Source of the DNA: an uncultured Flavobacteriaceae bacterium
Lineage (GTDB): Bacteria; Bacteroidota; Bacteroidia; Flavobacteriales; Flavobacteriaceae
Length of the DNA stretch: 64,000 nt
Direction: 5' to 3'
NCBI GenBank assembly: GCA_947502495.1
Contig: CANNAC010000002.1
Location: 434,001-498,000, forward strand
This document shows, piece by piece, positions 27,495 to 35,069 of this stretch (the stretch's first letter is position 1; each line of letters opens with the position of its first letter). The notes beneath the pieces were generated by a model, which was not told the origin of the DNA, ran no database searches, and saw nothing but the letters and a program-made list of their open reading frames with translations. Position numbers and translations under genes: made by a program.

Positions 27495-28352
27495 ATGATT
27501 CATTCTATGACAGGTTATGGTAAATCTGTTTTGCAATTACCAACAAAGAAAATCACTTTAGAAGTTAAATCTCTGAACAGTAAAAACCTAGACTTAAACG
27601 CTAGAATGCCTTCCATTTATAGAGAAAAGGAATTGAGCCTACGTAAACTTATTGGTAAACAATTAGAACGAGGTAAAATAGATTTTTCTATTTATGTAGA
27701 AATGACAGGAGAAGAAACTACAACACAACTTAATAAACCTGTTGTAAAACAATACATGAATCAGTTACGAGAAGTTGTGGATGGAGATGAAACCGAGTTA
27801 TTAAAAATGGCGGTTCGTTTTCCAGATGCTTTAAATACTGAAAAAGCCGAGATAGACGAAAACGAATGGAGTACTATTTTAGCCGAAATAAAAGTAGCTT
27901 TAAGTAGAATTGACACCTACAGATTAGACGAAGGAAAAGTTCTAGAAGCAGATTTTAATAATAGAATTGCAACCATTGCAAACTTATTAGAACAAGTTAT
28001 AGAAATGGATCCAGAACGTATTGAAGGGGTTCGCGAACGCTTACGTAAAGGTGTAGACGATTTAAAAGAAAAAGTAGACGAAAATCGTTTTGAACAAGAA
28101 CTGGTATACTACATCGAAAAGTTTGATATCACAGAAGAGAAAGTGCGTTTACAAAACCACTTAGAATATTTTGTTTCTGCTTTAAATTCTGACGATTCTA
28201 ACGGAAAAAAATTAGGATTTATCGGACAAGAAATCGGTAGAGAAATCAACACTATTGGTTCTAAAAGTAATTATGCACCAATGCAAAAACTGGTAGTGCA
28301 GATGAAAGATGAGCTAGAAAAAATAAAAGAACAACTTCTTAATGTCCTTTAA
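27495..28352 (+). CDS. yicC: YicC/YloC-family endoribonuclease
   Basis: The 285-residue protein starts MIHSMTGYGKSVLQ, the family's signature N-terminus. The C-terminal DUF1732 region includes FDITEEKVRLQNHLEYF, GKKLGFIGQEIGREINTIGSKSNY. YicC proteins are divalent-metal-dependent endoribonucleases linked to small-RNA decay. It lies upstream of gmk, an arrangement also seen in many other bacteria. A short interspersed repeat separates it from gmk. Confidence 0.92.
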   Translation: MIHSMTGYGKSVLQLPTKKITLEVKSLNSKNLDLNARMPSIYREKELSLRKLIGKQLERGKIDFSIYVEMTGEETTTQLNKPVVKQYMNQLREVVDGDETELLKMAVRFPDALNTEKAEIDENEWSTILAEIKVALSRIDTYRLDEGKVLEADFNNRIATIANLLEQVIEMDPERIEGVRERLRKGVDDLKEKVDENRFEQELVYYIEKFDITEEKVRLQNHLEYFVSALNSDDSNGKKLGFIGQEIGREINTIGSKSNYAPMQKLVVQMKDELEKIKEQLLNVL

Positions 28353-28393
28353 CCATTAGAGGCAAAAAAGAAGAACGACAACGAATACATAAA

Positions 28394-28417
28394 TGTCACG
28401 CTGCGCTTGTCGAAGCA
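28394..28417. repeat. Interspersed repeat, TGTCA..CTG..CTTGT family, copy 1
   Basis: This 24-bp intergenic element between yicC and gmk begins TGTCACGCTGCGCTTGTCGA. It matches the reverse complement of the element at 50459-50485 at 16 of 24 aligned positions. Related sequences are common between genes in Flavobacteriaceae, as I recall. Confidence 0.55.
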
Positions 28418-28433
28418 CTTAAAAAAATAGGAT

Positions 28434-29033
28434 TTGACTAAAAACAATACAGAAAAAGGTAAACTAATAGTATTCTCTGCTCCATCAGGATCTGGAAAAA
28501 CAACCATTGTTAGGCACTTACTAAAACAAGAAGCATTAAATCTAGCATTTTCTATTTCTGCAACTTCAAGAGAAAAAAGAGGTACCGAAGCACATGCTGA
28601 AGACTACTACTTTCTATCGGCAAGCGAATTTAAACAACATATTAAAGACGACGATTTTCTAGAATGGGAAGAAGTATATAGAGATAATTTCTATGGTACT
28701 TTAAAAACCGAAGTAGAACGTCTTTGGGCTTTAGGTAAAAATGTGATTTTCGATATTGATGTTTCTGGCGGTTTACGTATTAAAAGAAAATTCCCGGAAG
28801 AGACCTTAGCTATTTTTGTAAAACCACCAAGTATTGACGAGTTAAAAATTAGGCTTAAAAAACGCAAAACAGAAACCGACGACAAAATTAATATGCGCGT
28901 AGCAAAAGCGAGTGCAGAGCTTGCTACCGCGCCTCTTTTTGATGTTATTATTGAAAATGATAATCTAGAAAAAGCTTTACTAGAAGCAGAAACTTTAGTT
29001 GGTAATTTTGTACACTCTAAAAAAGAACAATAA
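28434..29033 (+). CDS. gmk: Guanylate kinase
   Basis: The 199-residue protein has a P-loop APSGSGKT (about 16-23) and the GMP-binding SATSREKRGTEAHAEDYYF (about 42-61). FLEWEEVYRDNFYGT follows, and then VIFDIDVSGGLRIKRKFP. It phosphorylates GMP to GDP. The start is TTG; no in-frame ATG lies close upstream. It is followed by nadD after a single base, indicating an operon. Confidence 0.95.
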   Translation: MTKNNTEKGKLIVFSAPSGSGKTTIVRHLLKQEALNLAFSISATSREKRGTEAHAEDYYFLSASEFKQHIKDDDFLEWEEVYRDNFYGTLKTEVERLWALGKNVIFDIDVSGGLRIKRKFPEETLAIFVKPPSIDELKIRLKKRKTETDDKINMRVAKASAELATAPLFDVIIENDNLEKALLEAETLVGNFVHSKKEQ

Positions 29034-29034
29034 A

Positions 29035-29613
29035 ATGAAAGTTGGTTTATACTTTGGTTCTTTTAATCCTATTCATATTGGTCATTTAATCCTTGCGAAC
29101 CATTTAGCAGAACATAGCGATTTAGACCAAATATGGTTTGTAGTAACACCACATAATCCTTTTAAAAAGAAAAGTACCTTGCTAGATAACCACCAACGGT
29201 TAGAAATGGTTTACCAAGCAACTAAAGACTATATAAAACTTAAACCTAGCGATATTGAGTTTGGTTTACCGCAACCAAATTACACGATCAACACATTAAC
29301 GCATCTTCAAGAGAAACATCCAGATTACGCCTTTAGTTTGATTATGGGAGAAGACAACTTGAAGAATTTTCATAAATGGAAAAACTACGAGCAAATTCTA
29401 GAGAACAATGCCATTTATGTCTATCCTAGAATTTCGGAAGGAAAAGTAGCAACACAGTTTGATAACCACGAAGGTATTCATCGGGTAGAAGCACCAATAA
29501 TACAGCTTTCTTCTACCTTTATACGCAAGTCTATTAAAGCAGGGAAAAACATAAAACCAATGTTACCAGAACATGTTTGGGAATATTTGGATGAAATGAA
29601 TTTTTATAGGTAA
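29035..29613 (+). CDS. nadD: Nicotinate-nucleotide adenylyltransferase
   Basis: Starting at the ATG at 29035, it has 192 residues, beginning MKVGLYFGSFNPIHIGHL with the nucleotidyltransferase HxGH motif. It ends with QLSSTFIRKSIKAGKNIKPMLP, carrying the SSTxIR motif. It makes deamido-NAD from nicotinate mononucleotide and ATP. The longer frame from 28999 overlaps gmk and is not needed. The last 60 bp, plus one base, are duplicated exactly at 29821-29881. Confidence 0.95.
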   Translation: MKVGLYFGSFNPIHIGHLILANHLAEHSDLDQIWFVVTPHNPFKKKSTLLDNHQRLEMVYQATKDYIKLKPSDIEFGLPQPNYTINTLTHLQEKHPDYAFSLIMGEDNLKNFHKWKNYEQILENNAIYVYPRISEGKVATQFDNHEGIHRVEAPIIQLSSTFIRKSIKAGKNIKPMLPEHVWEYLDEMNFYR

Positions 29614-29614
29614 T
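29554..29614 (+). repeat. 61-bp direct repeat, copy 1 (3' end of nadD)
   Basis: The sequence from AAACCAATG through the nadD stop plus one T is identical to 29821-29881, 267 bp downstream in the same orientation. This copy is part of the intact gene. Confidence 0.95.
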
Positions 29615-29619
29615 AGAAT

Positions 29620-29782
29620 ATGAATTCCCTTAAATTCTTATTTTTCATAATTACACCTACTTCTATTTCAAGTTGCTTTCCTACAAAAAACGAAACAATC
29701 TCCAAGAGGTGGAGAAAGTATTAGTACATATATTAAAAAGAGTATTCCTAAAGTACATCTTCTATATAAACCAGATTGGTAA
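29620..29782 (+). pseudogene. Frameshifted small lipoprotein remnant
   Basis: From the ATG at 29620 the frame reads MNSLKFLFFIITPTSISSCF, a plausible lipoprotein signal with lipobox ISSC (Cys19). It stops early at 29722-29724. The +1 frame continues after a run of six A (about 29682-29687) and reads SPRGGESISTYIKKS and VHLLYKPDW before a stop at 29780-29782. Removing one A would restore a frame of about 53 residues. Even so it would be short, so it is a remnant or a fragment. I recognise no family. Confidence 0.4.
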
Positions 29783-29796
29783 TTAAATATAGATAG

Positions 29797-29816
29797 ATTC
29801 CTGCCTTCGCAGGAAT
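29797..29816. repeat. Hairpin repeat, ATTCCTGC-loop-GCAGGAAT family, copy 1
   Basis: A perfect 8-bp stem ATTCCTGC / GCAGGAAT has a CTTC loop. It is related to 46671-46688 and, degenerate, to 35240-35259. It abuts the second nadD-end copy by 4 bp. Confidence 0.75.
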
Positions 29817-29820
29817 GATC

Positions 29821-29881
29821 AAACCAATGTTACCAGAACATGTTTGGGAATATTTGGATGAAATGAATTTTTATAGGTAAT
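29821..29881 (+). repeat. 61-bp direct repeat, copy 2 (orphan copy of nadD 3' end)
   Basis: This is identical to 29554-29614, including the nadD stop codon. It is not attached to any gene, so it encodes only the terminal nadD peptide without a start. It could be a duplication scar or an integration footprint. Confidence 0.95.
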
Positions 29882-29919
29882 CTACCTAATTGACTTTCTA
29901 AAAAATTTCGACTACCTTC

Positions 29920-29974
29920 GTTTAACTTCGAATATAATACATTAAAACGGAAGCATATTCGCTGTATGTTGGGC
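29920..29974 (+). other. attC-like hairpin upstream of the Crp/Fnr gene
   Basis: The elements in order are GTTTAAC (29920-29926, fits RYYYAAC), CGAATAT (29929-29935), a 19-nt loop, ATATTCG (29955-29961, perfect complement of CGAATAT), a 6-nt spacer and GTTGGGC (29968-29974, fits GTTRRRY). At 55 bp this follows the order of a short integron attC site. No integrase is in the window, so this is a structural resemblance only. Confidence 0.4.
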
Positions 29975-29996
29975 GTAATGTAAAAACCCCCCGAAT

Positions 29997-30575
29997 ATGA
30001 CAAAGTTATTAACACAAAATATTTTAAACCATATTACGCTTTCCCAAAAAGAGATAGATAGCTTTTGCAACTTATTCGACCAAAAGGAAGTTCAAAAAAA
30101 ACACTTTCTACTGCGAGAAGGTCAAATTTGCAAGTTTGAGGGCTTTGTTACTAAAGGGCTCTTTAGAGTATATCATATAGATAGTAATGGCTTTGAACAA
30201 GTACTCTATTTTGCACAGGAAAATTGGTGGATAACCGATATCGACAGTTTTACCAATGAAACGCCATCACAACTTTACATACAAGCATTAGAGGATAGTG
30301 AAGTATTATTAATTTCAAAAAAAGACAAAGAGTTTGCTTATGGCAACATTCCAAAAATAGAAAAACTGTTCAGAATCATGACTCAGAAGACACATATCTC
30401 GTTACAACGAAGAATGATAGATAATTTGAGTAAAACAGCAGACCAACGTTATATAGACTTTATTGAAAAATACCCCAACCTCTTTCAACGGTTAACCAAC
30501 CTACAGATTGCCGCTTACTTAGGTATAAGCCACGAGTTTTTGAGTAAAATTAGACGAAAAATAGCTAGTAAATAA
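29997..30575 (+). CDS. Crp/Fnr-family transcriptional regulator
   Basis: The 192-residue protein has a cyclic-nucleotide-binding-like beta-roll (about 20-115, LLREGQICKFEGFVTKGLFRVYH). It ends with a short helix-turn-helix, TNLQIAAYLGISHEFLSKIRRK (about 167-188 in pieces). There is no cysteine cluster at the N-terminus for an FNR-type Fe-S centre. It is the first gene of the accessory group and sits just downstream of the attC-like hairpin. A perfect palindrome follows it at 30593-30608. The ligand is unknown. Confidence 0.88.
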   Translation: MTKLLTQNILNHITLSQKEIDSFCNLFDQKEVQKKHFLLREGQICKFEGFVTKGLFRVYHIDSNGFEQVLYFAQENWWITDIDSFTNETPSQLYIQALEDSEVLLISKKDKEFAYGNIPKIEKLFRIMTQKTHISLQRRMIDNLSKTADQRYIDFIEKYPNLFQRLTNLQIAAYLGISHEFLSKIRRKIASK

Positions 30576-30592
30576 TCGTTGAGAATTCATTT

Positions 30593-30608
30593 ATTGAACT
30601 TGTTCAAT
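30593..30608. promoter_or_regulatory. 16-bp perfect palindrome, candidate Crp/Fnr operator
   Basis: ATTGAACTTGTTCAAT lies between the Crp/Fnr gene and the MBL-fold gene. It has the two-half-site TTGA-like form that Crp/Fnr proteins usually bind, and sits 55 bp before the ATG at 30664. It is a strong candidate site for the adjacent regulator. Confidence 0.6.
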
Positions 30609-30663
30609 GTTTTTAAGTAGGTAACCGTTGCATCTTTGTAGCATCATTAAAAACAAGACAAAA

Positions 30664-31554
30664 ATGAAATCAATTATTTCAAATGTATTTTTAACAATTT
30701 TAATTTTATTCAAAATGAACGCACAAGAACAAAGTTTTAAAACAATAGAAACAAGTAAATTTACGCTTCAAGTTTACAACGCATCAGAAAATAGTTTTGG
30801 TGTGGCATCTGTAATTATCTCAGGTAAAAACGATGCCGTATTAATAGATGCACAATTTACACTGGCAGAGGCAGAAAAAGTTGCTCATGAAATTAAAAAC
30901 TCAGGAAAAACCTTAACTACAATTTATGTTTCTCATGGCGACCCTGATTTTTATTTCGGATTAGTTGTATTCAAAAAATATTTCCCAGAGGTAACGGCTT
31001 ATGCATCGCCTGCAACAGTAGAACATATTAAAGCAACAGCTCAAAAGAAATTGGAAGTTTGGGGCGAAAGATTAGGCGATAAAATTACGTCCAACGTTAT
31101 TTTACCTCAAGTTCTAAAAGGAAATTCTATTGAATTAGAAGGCGAAAAATTAGAAATCATTGGACTAGAAGATTTCCCAAAAAGAACCTTTGTATGGATT
31201 CCATCAATTAAAACTGCTTTAGGTGGCATCAATGTTTTTGGCACAACATTTAATTTATGGATGGCAGATGCACAAACAACAGAGATACGTAATAACTGGA
31301 TTTCAATCTTAAATGCTATCAGTGATTTAAAACCTGAAATAGTAATTCCTGCACACGCAAATACAAATTCAGATTTTACTATTGATGCTGTAAACCACAC
31401 CAAGAATTACATTCAATTTTATGAAGAAGCTTTGAAAAGCAATACCTCTTCTGAAGCGTTAATGGCAATGATAAAATCAAAATATCCAAATTTAACTTTT
31501 GAAACAGCATTAGTGCTAGGAGCAAAAGTGAACACAGGAGAAATGAAATGGTAA
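30664..31554 (+). CDS. Metallo-beta-lactamase-fold protein with altered metal motif
   Basis: From the ATG at 30664 this is 296 residues with a signal peptide (about 1-20, ending KMNAQ). An MBL-like N-terminal half (VASVIISGKNDAVLIDAQ) leads to YVSHGDPDFYFG (His91, Asp93, Asp95), where zinc enzymes have HxHxDH. PEIVIPAHAN carries a later His. With the second His and the DH pair missing, catalysis by the usual two-zinc route is doubtful. The longer frame from 30628 is unlikely. It overlaps the next gene by 7 bp. It is probably periplasmic; the substrate is unknown. Confidence 0.8.
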   Translation: MKSIISNVFLTILILFKMNAQEQSFKTIETSKFTLQVYNASENSFGVASVIISGKNDAVLIDAQFTLAEAEKVAHEIKNSGKTLTTIYVSHGDPDFYFGLVVFKKYFPEVTAYASPATVEHIKATAQKKLEVWGERLGDKITSNVILPQVLKGNSIELEGEKLEIIGLEDFPKRTFVWIPSIKTALGGINVFGTTFNLWMADAQTTEIRNNWISILNAISDLKPEIVIPAHANTNSDFTIDAVNHTKNYIQFYEEALKSNTSSEALMAMIKSKYPNLTFETALVLGAKVNTGEMKW

Positions 31555-32012
31555 GATTTATAATAATCATCAACTTGGCATTGCTTTTAGTAGTGTCAAG
31601 TTGTTCATTTAAACAAGAAGTAATGACAAACTTAGAAATCATAAAAAGTACTTATGAAGGTAAAACTTCAGAAGAAAACGGTAAAAACTTAGCCAAATAT
31701 GTTGCTGAAGATATCAGTTGGACAGAAGCTAAAGGTTTTCCTTATGCAGGAACTTATATTGGCTTAGAAAGTGTGACCGAAAATGTTTTTCAGCGCTTAG
31801 GTAGCGAGTGGATTGATTATAAATTTTCACCCGAAGATTATATAGCAAATGAAGACAAAGTAGTTGCTTATGGCACATATTCGGGCACATTTAAAAAAAC
31901 GAAAAAGTATTTTGAAGCAAGAGTTGCCCATATATGGAAACTGAATAATGGCAAGATTATCAGTTTTGAGCAGTTTGTAGACAGTAAATCCGTTGACGAG
32001 TCAATACGTTAA
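31548..32012 (+). CDS. SnoaL/NTF2-like lipoprotein
   Basis: The 154-residue protein has a lipoprotein signal with lipobox VSSC (about Cys19). A cone-shaped NTF2-like domain follows, with an early helix EIIKSTYEGKTSEENGKNLAKYV (residues in pieces, about 28-50), DISWTEAKGFPYAGTYIGLE and KVVAYGTYSGTFKKTKKYFEARVAHIWKL. Such proteins are small-molecule binding or isomerase folds. It is the third gene of the accessory group. Immediately after it comes GCCCAAC at 32021. The function is unknown. Confidence 0.75.
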   Translation: MVRFIIIINLALLLVVSSCSFKQEVMTNLEIIKSTYEGKTSEENGKNLAKYVAEDISWTEAKGFPYAGTYIGLESVTENVFQRLGSEWIDYKFSPEDYIANEDKVVAYGTYSGTFKKTKKYFEARVAHIWKLNNGKIISFEQFVDSKSVDESIR

Positions 32013-32020
32013 AACACTAC

Positions 32021-32139
32021 GCCCAACAACGGATATAATTTATTACTAGTCCTCGCCAACTTACGAAAATCCTAGCGGATTTTATATTCAATTTATATTT
32101 GCTTAACCACGCTACAAACTATATGCAAAATAGTTAAAC
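32021..32139 (+). other. Right boundary of the accessory group, partly attC-like
   Basis: GCCCAAC (32021-32027) sits 8 bp after the SnoaL stop and is the exact complement of GTTGGGC at 29968-29974; the match extends to TACGCCCAAC / GTTGGGCGTA. A 7-bp hairpin AAAATCC-TAGC-GGATTTT (32066-32083) follows, and GTTAAAC (32133-32139) fits GTTRRRY. Inner arms are poorly complementary, so the attC reading is weak. Confidence 0.3.
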
Positions 32140-32154
32140 GAACATATAATCCTA

Positions 32155-32185
32155 AAAAAAAGCCAACGCAATGCGTTGGCTTTTT
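32155..32185. terminator. Bidirectional terminator
   Basis: A perfect 8-bp stem GCCAACGC / GCGTTGGC has an AAT loop and is extended by A and T runs. It lies between the SnoaL gene and the convergent LysM gene. Confidence 0.9.
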
Positions 32186-32206
32186 AATTCTATAATTACT
32201 TTAAAC

Positions 32207-32704
32207 TTAATCTAAAGCTGGGATACGTAATACTTGACCTGGGTATATTTTATCAGGATGCTCTAACATTGGTTTGTTAGCTTCAAAAATCACAGGATAT
32301 TTCATAGCATTCTCGTAATACTTCTTTGCAATTTTACCTAAAGTATCACCACTTACTACGGTATGAAACTGCGCTTCTGGCTCTACGTGCTCCACAGTCA
32401 TTTGGTCATCTACAGTTGCAATACCATTAGAGTTTCCTACTACTAATATTACTTTTTCTCTTGTTGCTTGATCATAAGCCATTCCAGAAATGGTTGCAGC
32501 ATCATCATCAATAAATATAGTTAAGCCTTCTACTTGAAGTTCCAAGTCGCTAACTGTTGCTTCTAATCTTCTTGCAACTAACGCTTCTTCTTTTAACTCT
32601 TCTGCATTTGCTGTTGCTAATTTTTCTGCCGCTTCTTCTTCCGTAGTTTTTCCAATTCCGAAAACTTTTGCTCCTGCATTTTTAATAAATGAAAATAATC
32701 CCAT
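32207..32704 (-). CDS. LysM- and BON-domain protein, Kbp/YgaU-like
   Basis: The 165-residue protein has no signal peptide. A BON-like segment (about 50-108, IFIDDDAATISGMAYDQATREKVILVVGNS) precedes a LysM domain (about 112-163, HTVVSGDTLGKIAKKYYENAMKYPVIFEANK, in pieces, ending IYPGQVLRIP). The arrangement matches E. coli Kbp (YgaU), a cytoplasmic potassium-binding protein. The role here could be potassium sensing or cell-wall binding. It is a single gene. Confidence 0.85.
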   Translation of the reverse strand: MGLFSFIKNAGAKVFGIGKTTEEEAAEKLATANAEELKEEALVARRLEATVSDLELQVEGLTIFIDDDAATISGMAYDQATREKVILVVGNSNGIATVDDQMTVEHVEPEAQFHTVVSGDTLGKIAKKYYENAMKYPVIFEANKPMLEHPDKIYPGQVLRIPALD

Positions 32705-32813
32705 AATGTTTTTTGTGTTTAATTTTTTGTTAATAATTGTAAAGTTAAAAAAATAGTTCCTAACTACTATTAATGTTTACAACTAATGTGCCAAAATTTT
32801 ATAAAAAGTGAAA

Positions 32814-32840
32814 CCGCTTAAAAATTTCTTTTTAAACGGC
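32814..32840 (-). terminator. Possible terminator downstream of the lipoprotein gene
   Basis: Read on the minus strand, an 11-bp stem CCGTTTAAAAA / TTTTTAAGCGG with one wobble pair and a short loop lies about 75 bp past the stop at 32913. The T run after it is short. Confidence 0.4.
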
Positions 32841-32912
32841 TTCTCGATTAACTAACCAACCAAAATCTTAGTGAAACTATCGCATTCGATAGTAAAATTC
32901 ACTTTTATGTTT

Positions 32913-33869
32913 TTATTTTTTATCTCGTGTATTCTCACGCGTATTATCCTTTTTTGCTGCACGTTGCACACGTTTCTTTTCGGTACTAGCTATTGTTTTA
33001 TCTGTTGTAGTTCCCGTTTTTAAATACTGTATATAACCTCTTCCTTTAAACTCGTATAAGGTTCCAGATGCATGGTGAAACAATTCTATTGTACTGTCAT
33101 TAATAACGCTCAATTCAAAAAATTCATTGTCGAAGTAATCATAATCTAATGTTAATGTTTTTTGATATATATTTCCACTTACATCTCCAATGCCATAAAT
33201 CCCCGAATAATCCCAATATAAATTATTGACGTTCGTTCCAGCTGCATCTTGCGAGCTTCTAAACGTTGCTCCATTTCCTCCAGATAAAAACTGCATGTAG
33301 TTTTCGTTATCAAATTCGTTTAAAGCACCATAATTACTTGTGTATGTTTTTTCCCAAGCTTCATATTCTTGCATGAAATAATGAATGTTATCGTAAAAAA
33401 CAAAGTCATAATCAAAGGATGCACGTTGGTAACCATGTAAAAAATACGAGGTATCATTATATGGGTTATACAGCTCTATGGTATTATAATCTATTTGGTA
33501 CACATCAAAGGTTTCAAAACCATCTACATCATGATCCACATCTAAAATCATATTGTAAGCATCATAATAACCAACAGAGATTCCGTAACCATTTCCTTGG
33601 CTACCAATTCCTACTAAGTTATTGTTCGCATAAAGCAATCCGTTTCTAAAAGATATGGTAAAAGCCGTTTGTAAAAAACGTGTTTCTCCATATCCTATCG
33701 TTTGATTAATATCTACATACCATAACTCATAAGAATTTAATAATTGGTTTATAGAAATTGTTGGTGTTGGATTATTATTGTAATCATCAACATAAACATC
33801 TTCATGATAACAAGAGGTAAATAATAATGCTATACTAGCAAATACCGAAAGTAGTTTTGTCGTTTTCAT
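32913..33869 (-). CDS. Hypothetical lipoprotein
   Basis: The 318-residue protein begins MKTTKLLSVFASIALLFTSC, a lipoprotein signal with the Cys at 20. The mature protein is rich in Tyr, Asp and Asn (YYDAYNMILDVDHDVDGFET, LYWDYSGIYGIGDVSGNIYQ) in a beta-strand pattern, and ends with a basic Lys/Arg-rich tail (KKRVQRAAKKDNTRENTRDKK in part). I recognise no enzyme motif. Similar lipoproteins are common in Flavobacteriaceae and some database names for them look unsupported. It is monocistronic. Confidence 0.65.
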   Translation of the reverse strand: MKTTKLLSVFASIALLFTSCYHEDVYVDDYNNNPTPTISINQLLNSYELWYVDINQTIGYGETRFLQTAFTISFRNGLLYANNNLVGIGSQGNGYGISVGYYDAYNMILDVDHDVDGFETFDVYQIDYNTIELYNPYNDTSYFLHGYQRASFDYDFVFYDNIHYFMQEYEAWEKTYTSNYGALNEFDNENYMQFLSGGNGATFRSSQDAAGTNVNNLYWDYSGIYGIGDVSGNIYQKTLTLDYDYFDNEFFELSVINDSTIELFHHASGTLYEFKGRGYIQYLKTGTTTDKTIASTEKKRVQRAAKKDNTRENTRDKK

Positions 33870-34032
33870 AATCGTTCGTTTTAAAGTTAATACTTTTAGC
33901 TATTCAAAACACATGCCAAAAAATTTAAAGTATTGATTATCAATAGAATAATATGATTGATATTTTCCTTATTTTTGAAATCCTAATAATTACGTTTTCG
34001 TTGTCACGGAAATTAAAAAGAAAACATCTTTA

Positions 34033-35034
34033 ATGAGTAAACCTTTAAAATATGCTGTTTTTGGTAGCGGAAGTTGGGCTACTGCAATTGTAAAAATGCT
34101 ATGCGAAAATCAACAAGAAATTGGTTGGTATATGCGAAGCGTTTATATTAAAGAACATCTATTAAAAGAGCAGCACAACCCAAGTTATTTAAGTTCTGTA
34201 GAATTTCATACCGAGCAACTAAAACTCTCAAATGACATCAATGAAATGGCTGCCTATGCAGACGTACTTATTTTTGTTATACCTTCTGCTTTTATGCATT
34301 CCGAATTAGAAAAGCTAACCCACATTATTCAAGATAAAATTGTAGTCTCTGCAGTAAAAGGGATCATTCCAGAAACCGGAAAATTAGTTGGTGAGCATCT
34401 ACATGATGTGTATAAAATACCACTAGATAATATTGCTGTGATTTCTGGGCCTTGTCACGCAGAAGAGGTTGCCTTAGAGCGTTTGTCCTATTTAACCATT
34501 TCTTGTATAGACGCGGTAAAAGCACAATGCATAGCAGATGCATTGTCTAGTGATTATATTAAAGCCAAAATTAGTGATGATGTCATTGGTACAGAATACG
34601 CGGCAATGCTTAAAAACATTTATGCAATCGCTGCCGGAATTGCCCATGGTTTAGGTTATGGAGACAATTTTCAGAGTGTACTTATGAGTAATGCCATTCG
34701 TGAAATGAAACGCTTTATCAAGAAAATGCACAAAATGAAACGCAACATTAATAACTCGGCATATTTAGGCGATTTATTAGTTACTGGTTATTCTGTTTTT
34801 TCAAGAAATAGAATGTTTGGAAACATGATTGGTAAAGGCTATACTGTAAAATCGGCACAAATGGAAATGAGCATGATTGCAGAAGGCTATTACGCTACAA
34901 AATCGGCGCACTTACTTAATGACAAAAACAAGAATAAAACGCAACTCCCAATTATAAATGCGGTTTACGAGATTTTATATGAAGGGAAAGACGCTAAAAA
35001 AGTGTTTCAAAAACTAACGGACAAATTGGATTAA
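34033..35034 (+). CDS. gpsA: NAD(P)H-dependent glycerol-3-phosphate dehydrogenase
   Basis: The 333-residue protein begins with a Rossmann motif VFGSGSWATAIVKML (about 9-23). It continues with VISGPCHAEEVAL (about 136-148) and EYAAMLKNIYAIAAGIAHGLGYGDN (in pieces, about 192-216), including the catalytic Lys. It makes sn-glycerol 3-phosphate for phospholipid synthesis. It has its own promoter region (163 bp), and an interspersed repeat follows 36 bp after the stop. Confidence 0.95.
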   Translation: MSKPLKYAVFGSGSWATAIVKMLCENQQEIGWYMRSVYIKEHLLKEQHNPSYLSSVEFHTEQLKLSNDINEMAAYADVLIFVIPSAFMHSELEKLTHIIQDKIVVSAVKGIIPETGKLVGEHLHDVYKIPLDNIAVISGPCHAEEVALERLSYLTISCIDAVKAQCIADALSSDYIKAKISDDVIGTEYAAMLKNIYAIAAGIAHGLGYGDNFQSVLMSNAIREMKRFIKKMHKMKRNINNSAYLGDLLVTGYSVFSRNRMFGNMIGKGYTVKSAQMEMSMIAEGYYATKSAHLLNDKNKNKTQLPIINAVYEILYEGKDAKKVFQKLTDKLD

Positions 35035-35069
35035 AACTAAGGATTTATTCCGTTTTATCTAGATTATTT

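Larger units (their letters stand above)
29614..29996. other. Intergenic accessory junction (383 bp)
   Basis: This stretch between nadD and the Crp/Fnr gene holds, in order, the lipoprotein remnant, a TTCCTGC-type hairpin repeat (29797-29816), the second copy of the nadD 3' end (29821-29881), an attC-like hairpin (29920-29974) and the start region of the regulator. It has no intact gene. Confidence 0.8.

Noticed and set aside
28999-29034. Upstream extension of nadD
   Set aside because: It overlaps gmk and adds residues with no resemblance to NadD; the conserved N-terminus starts at 29035.
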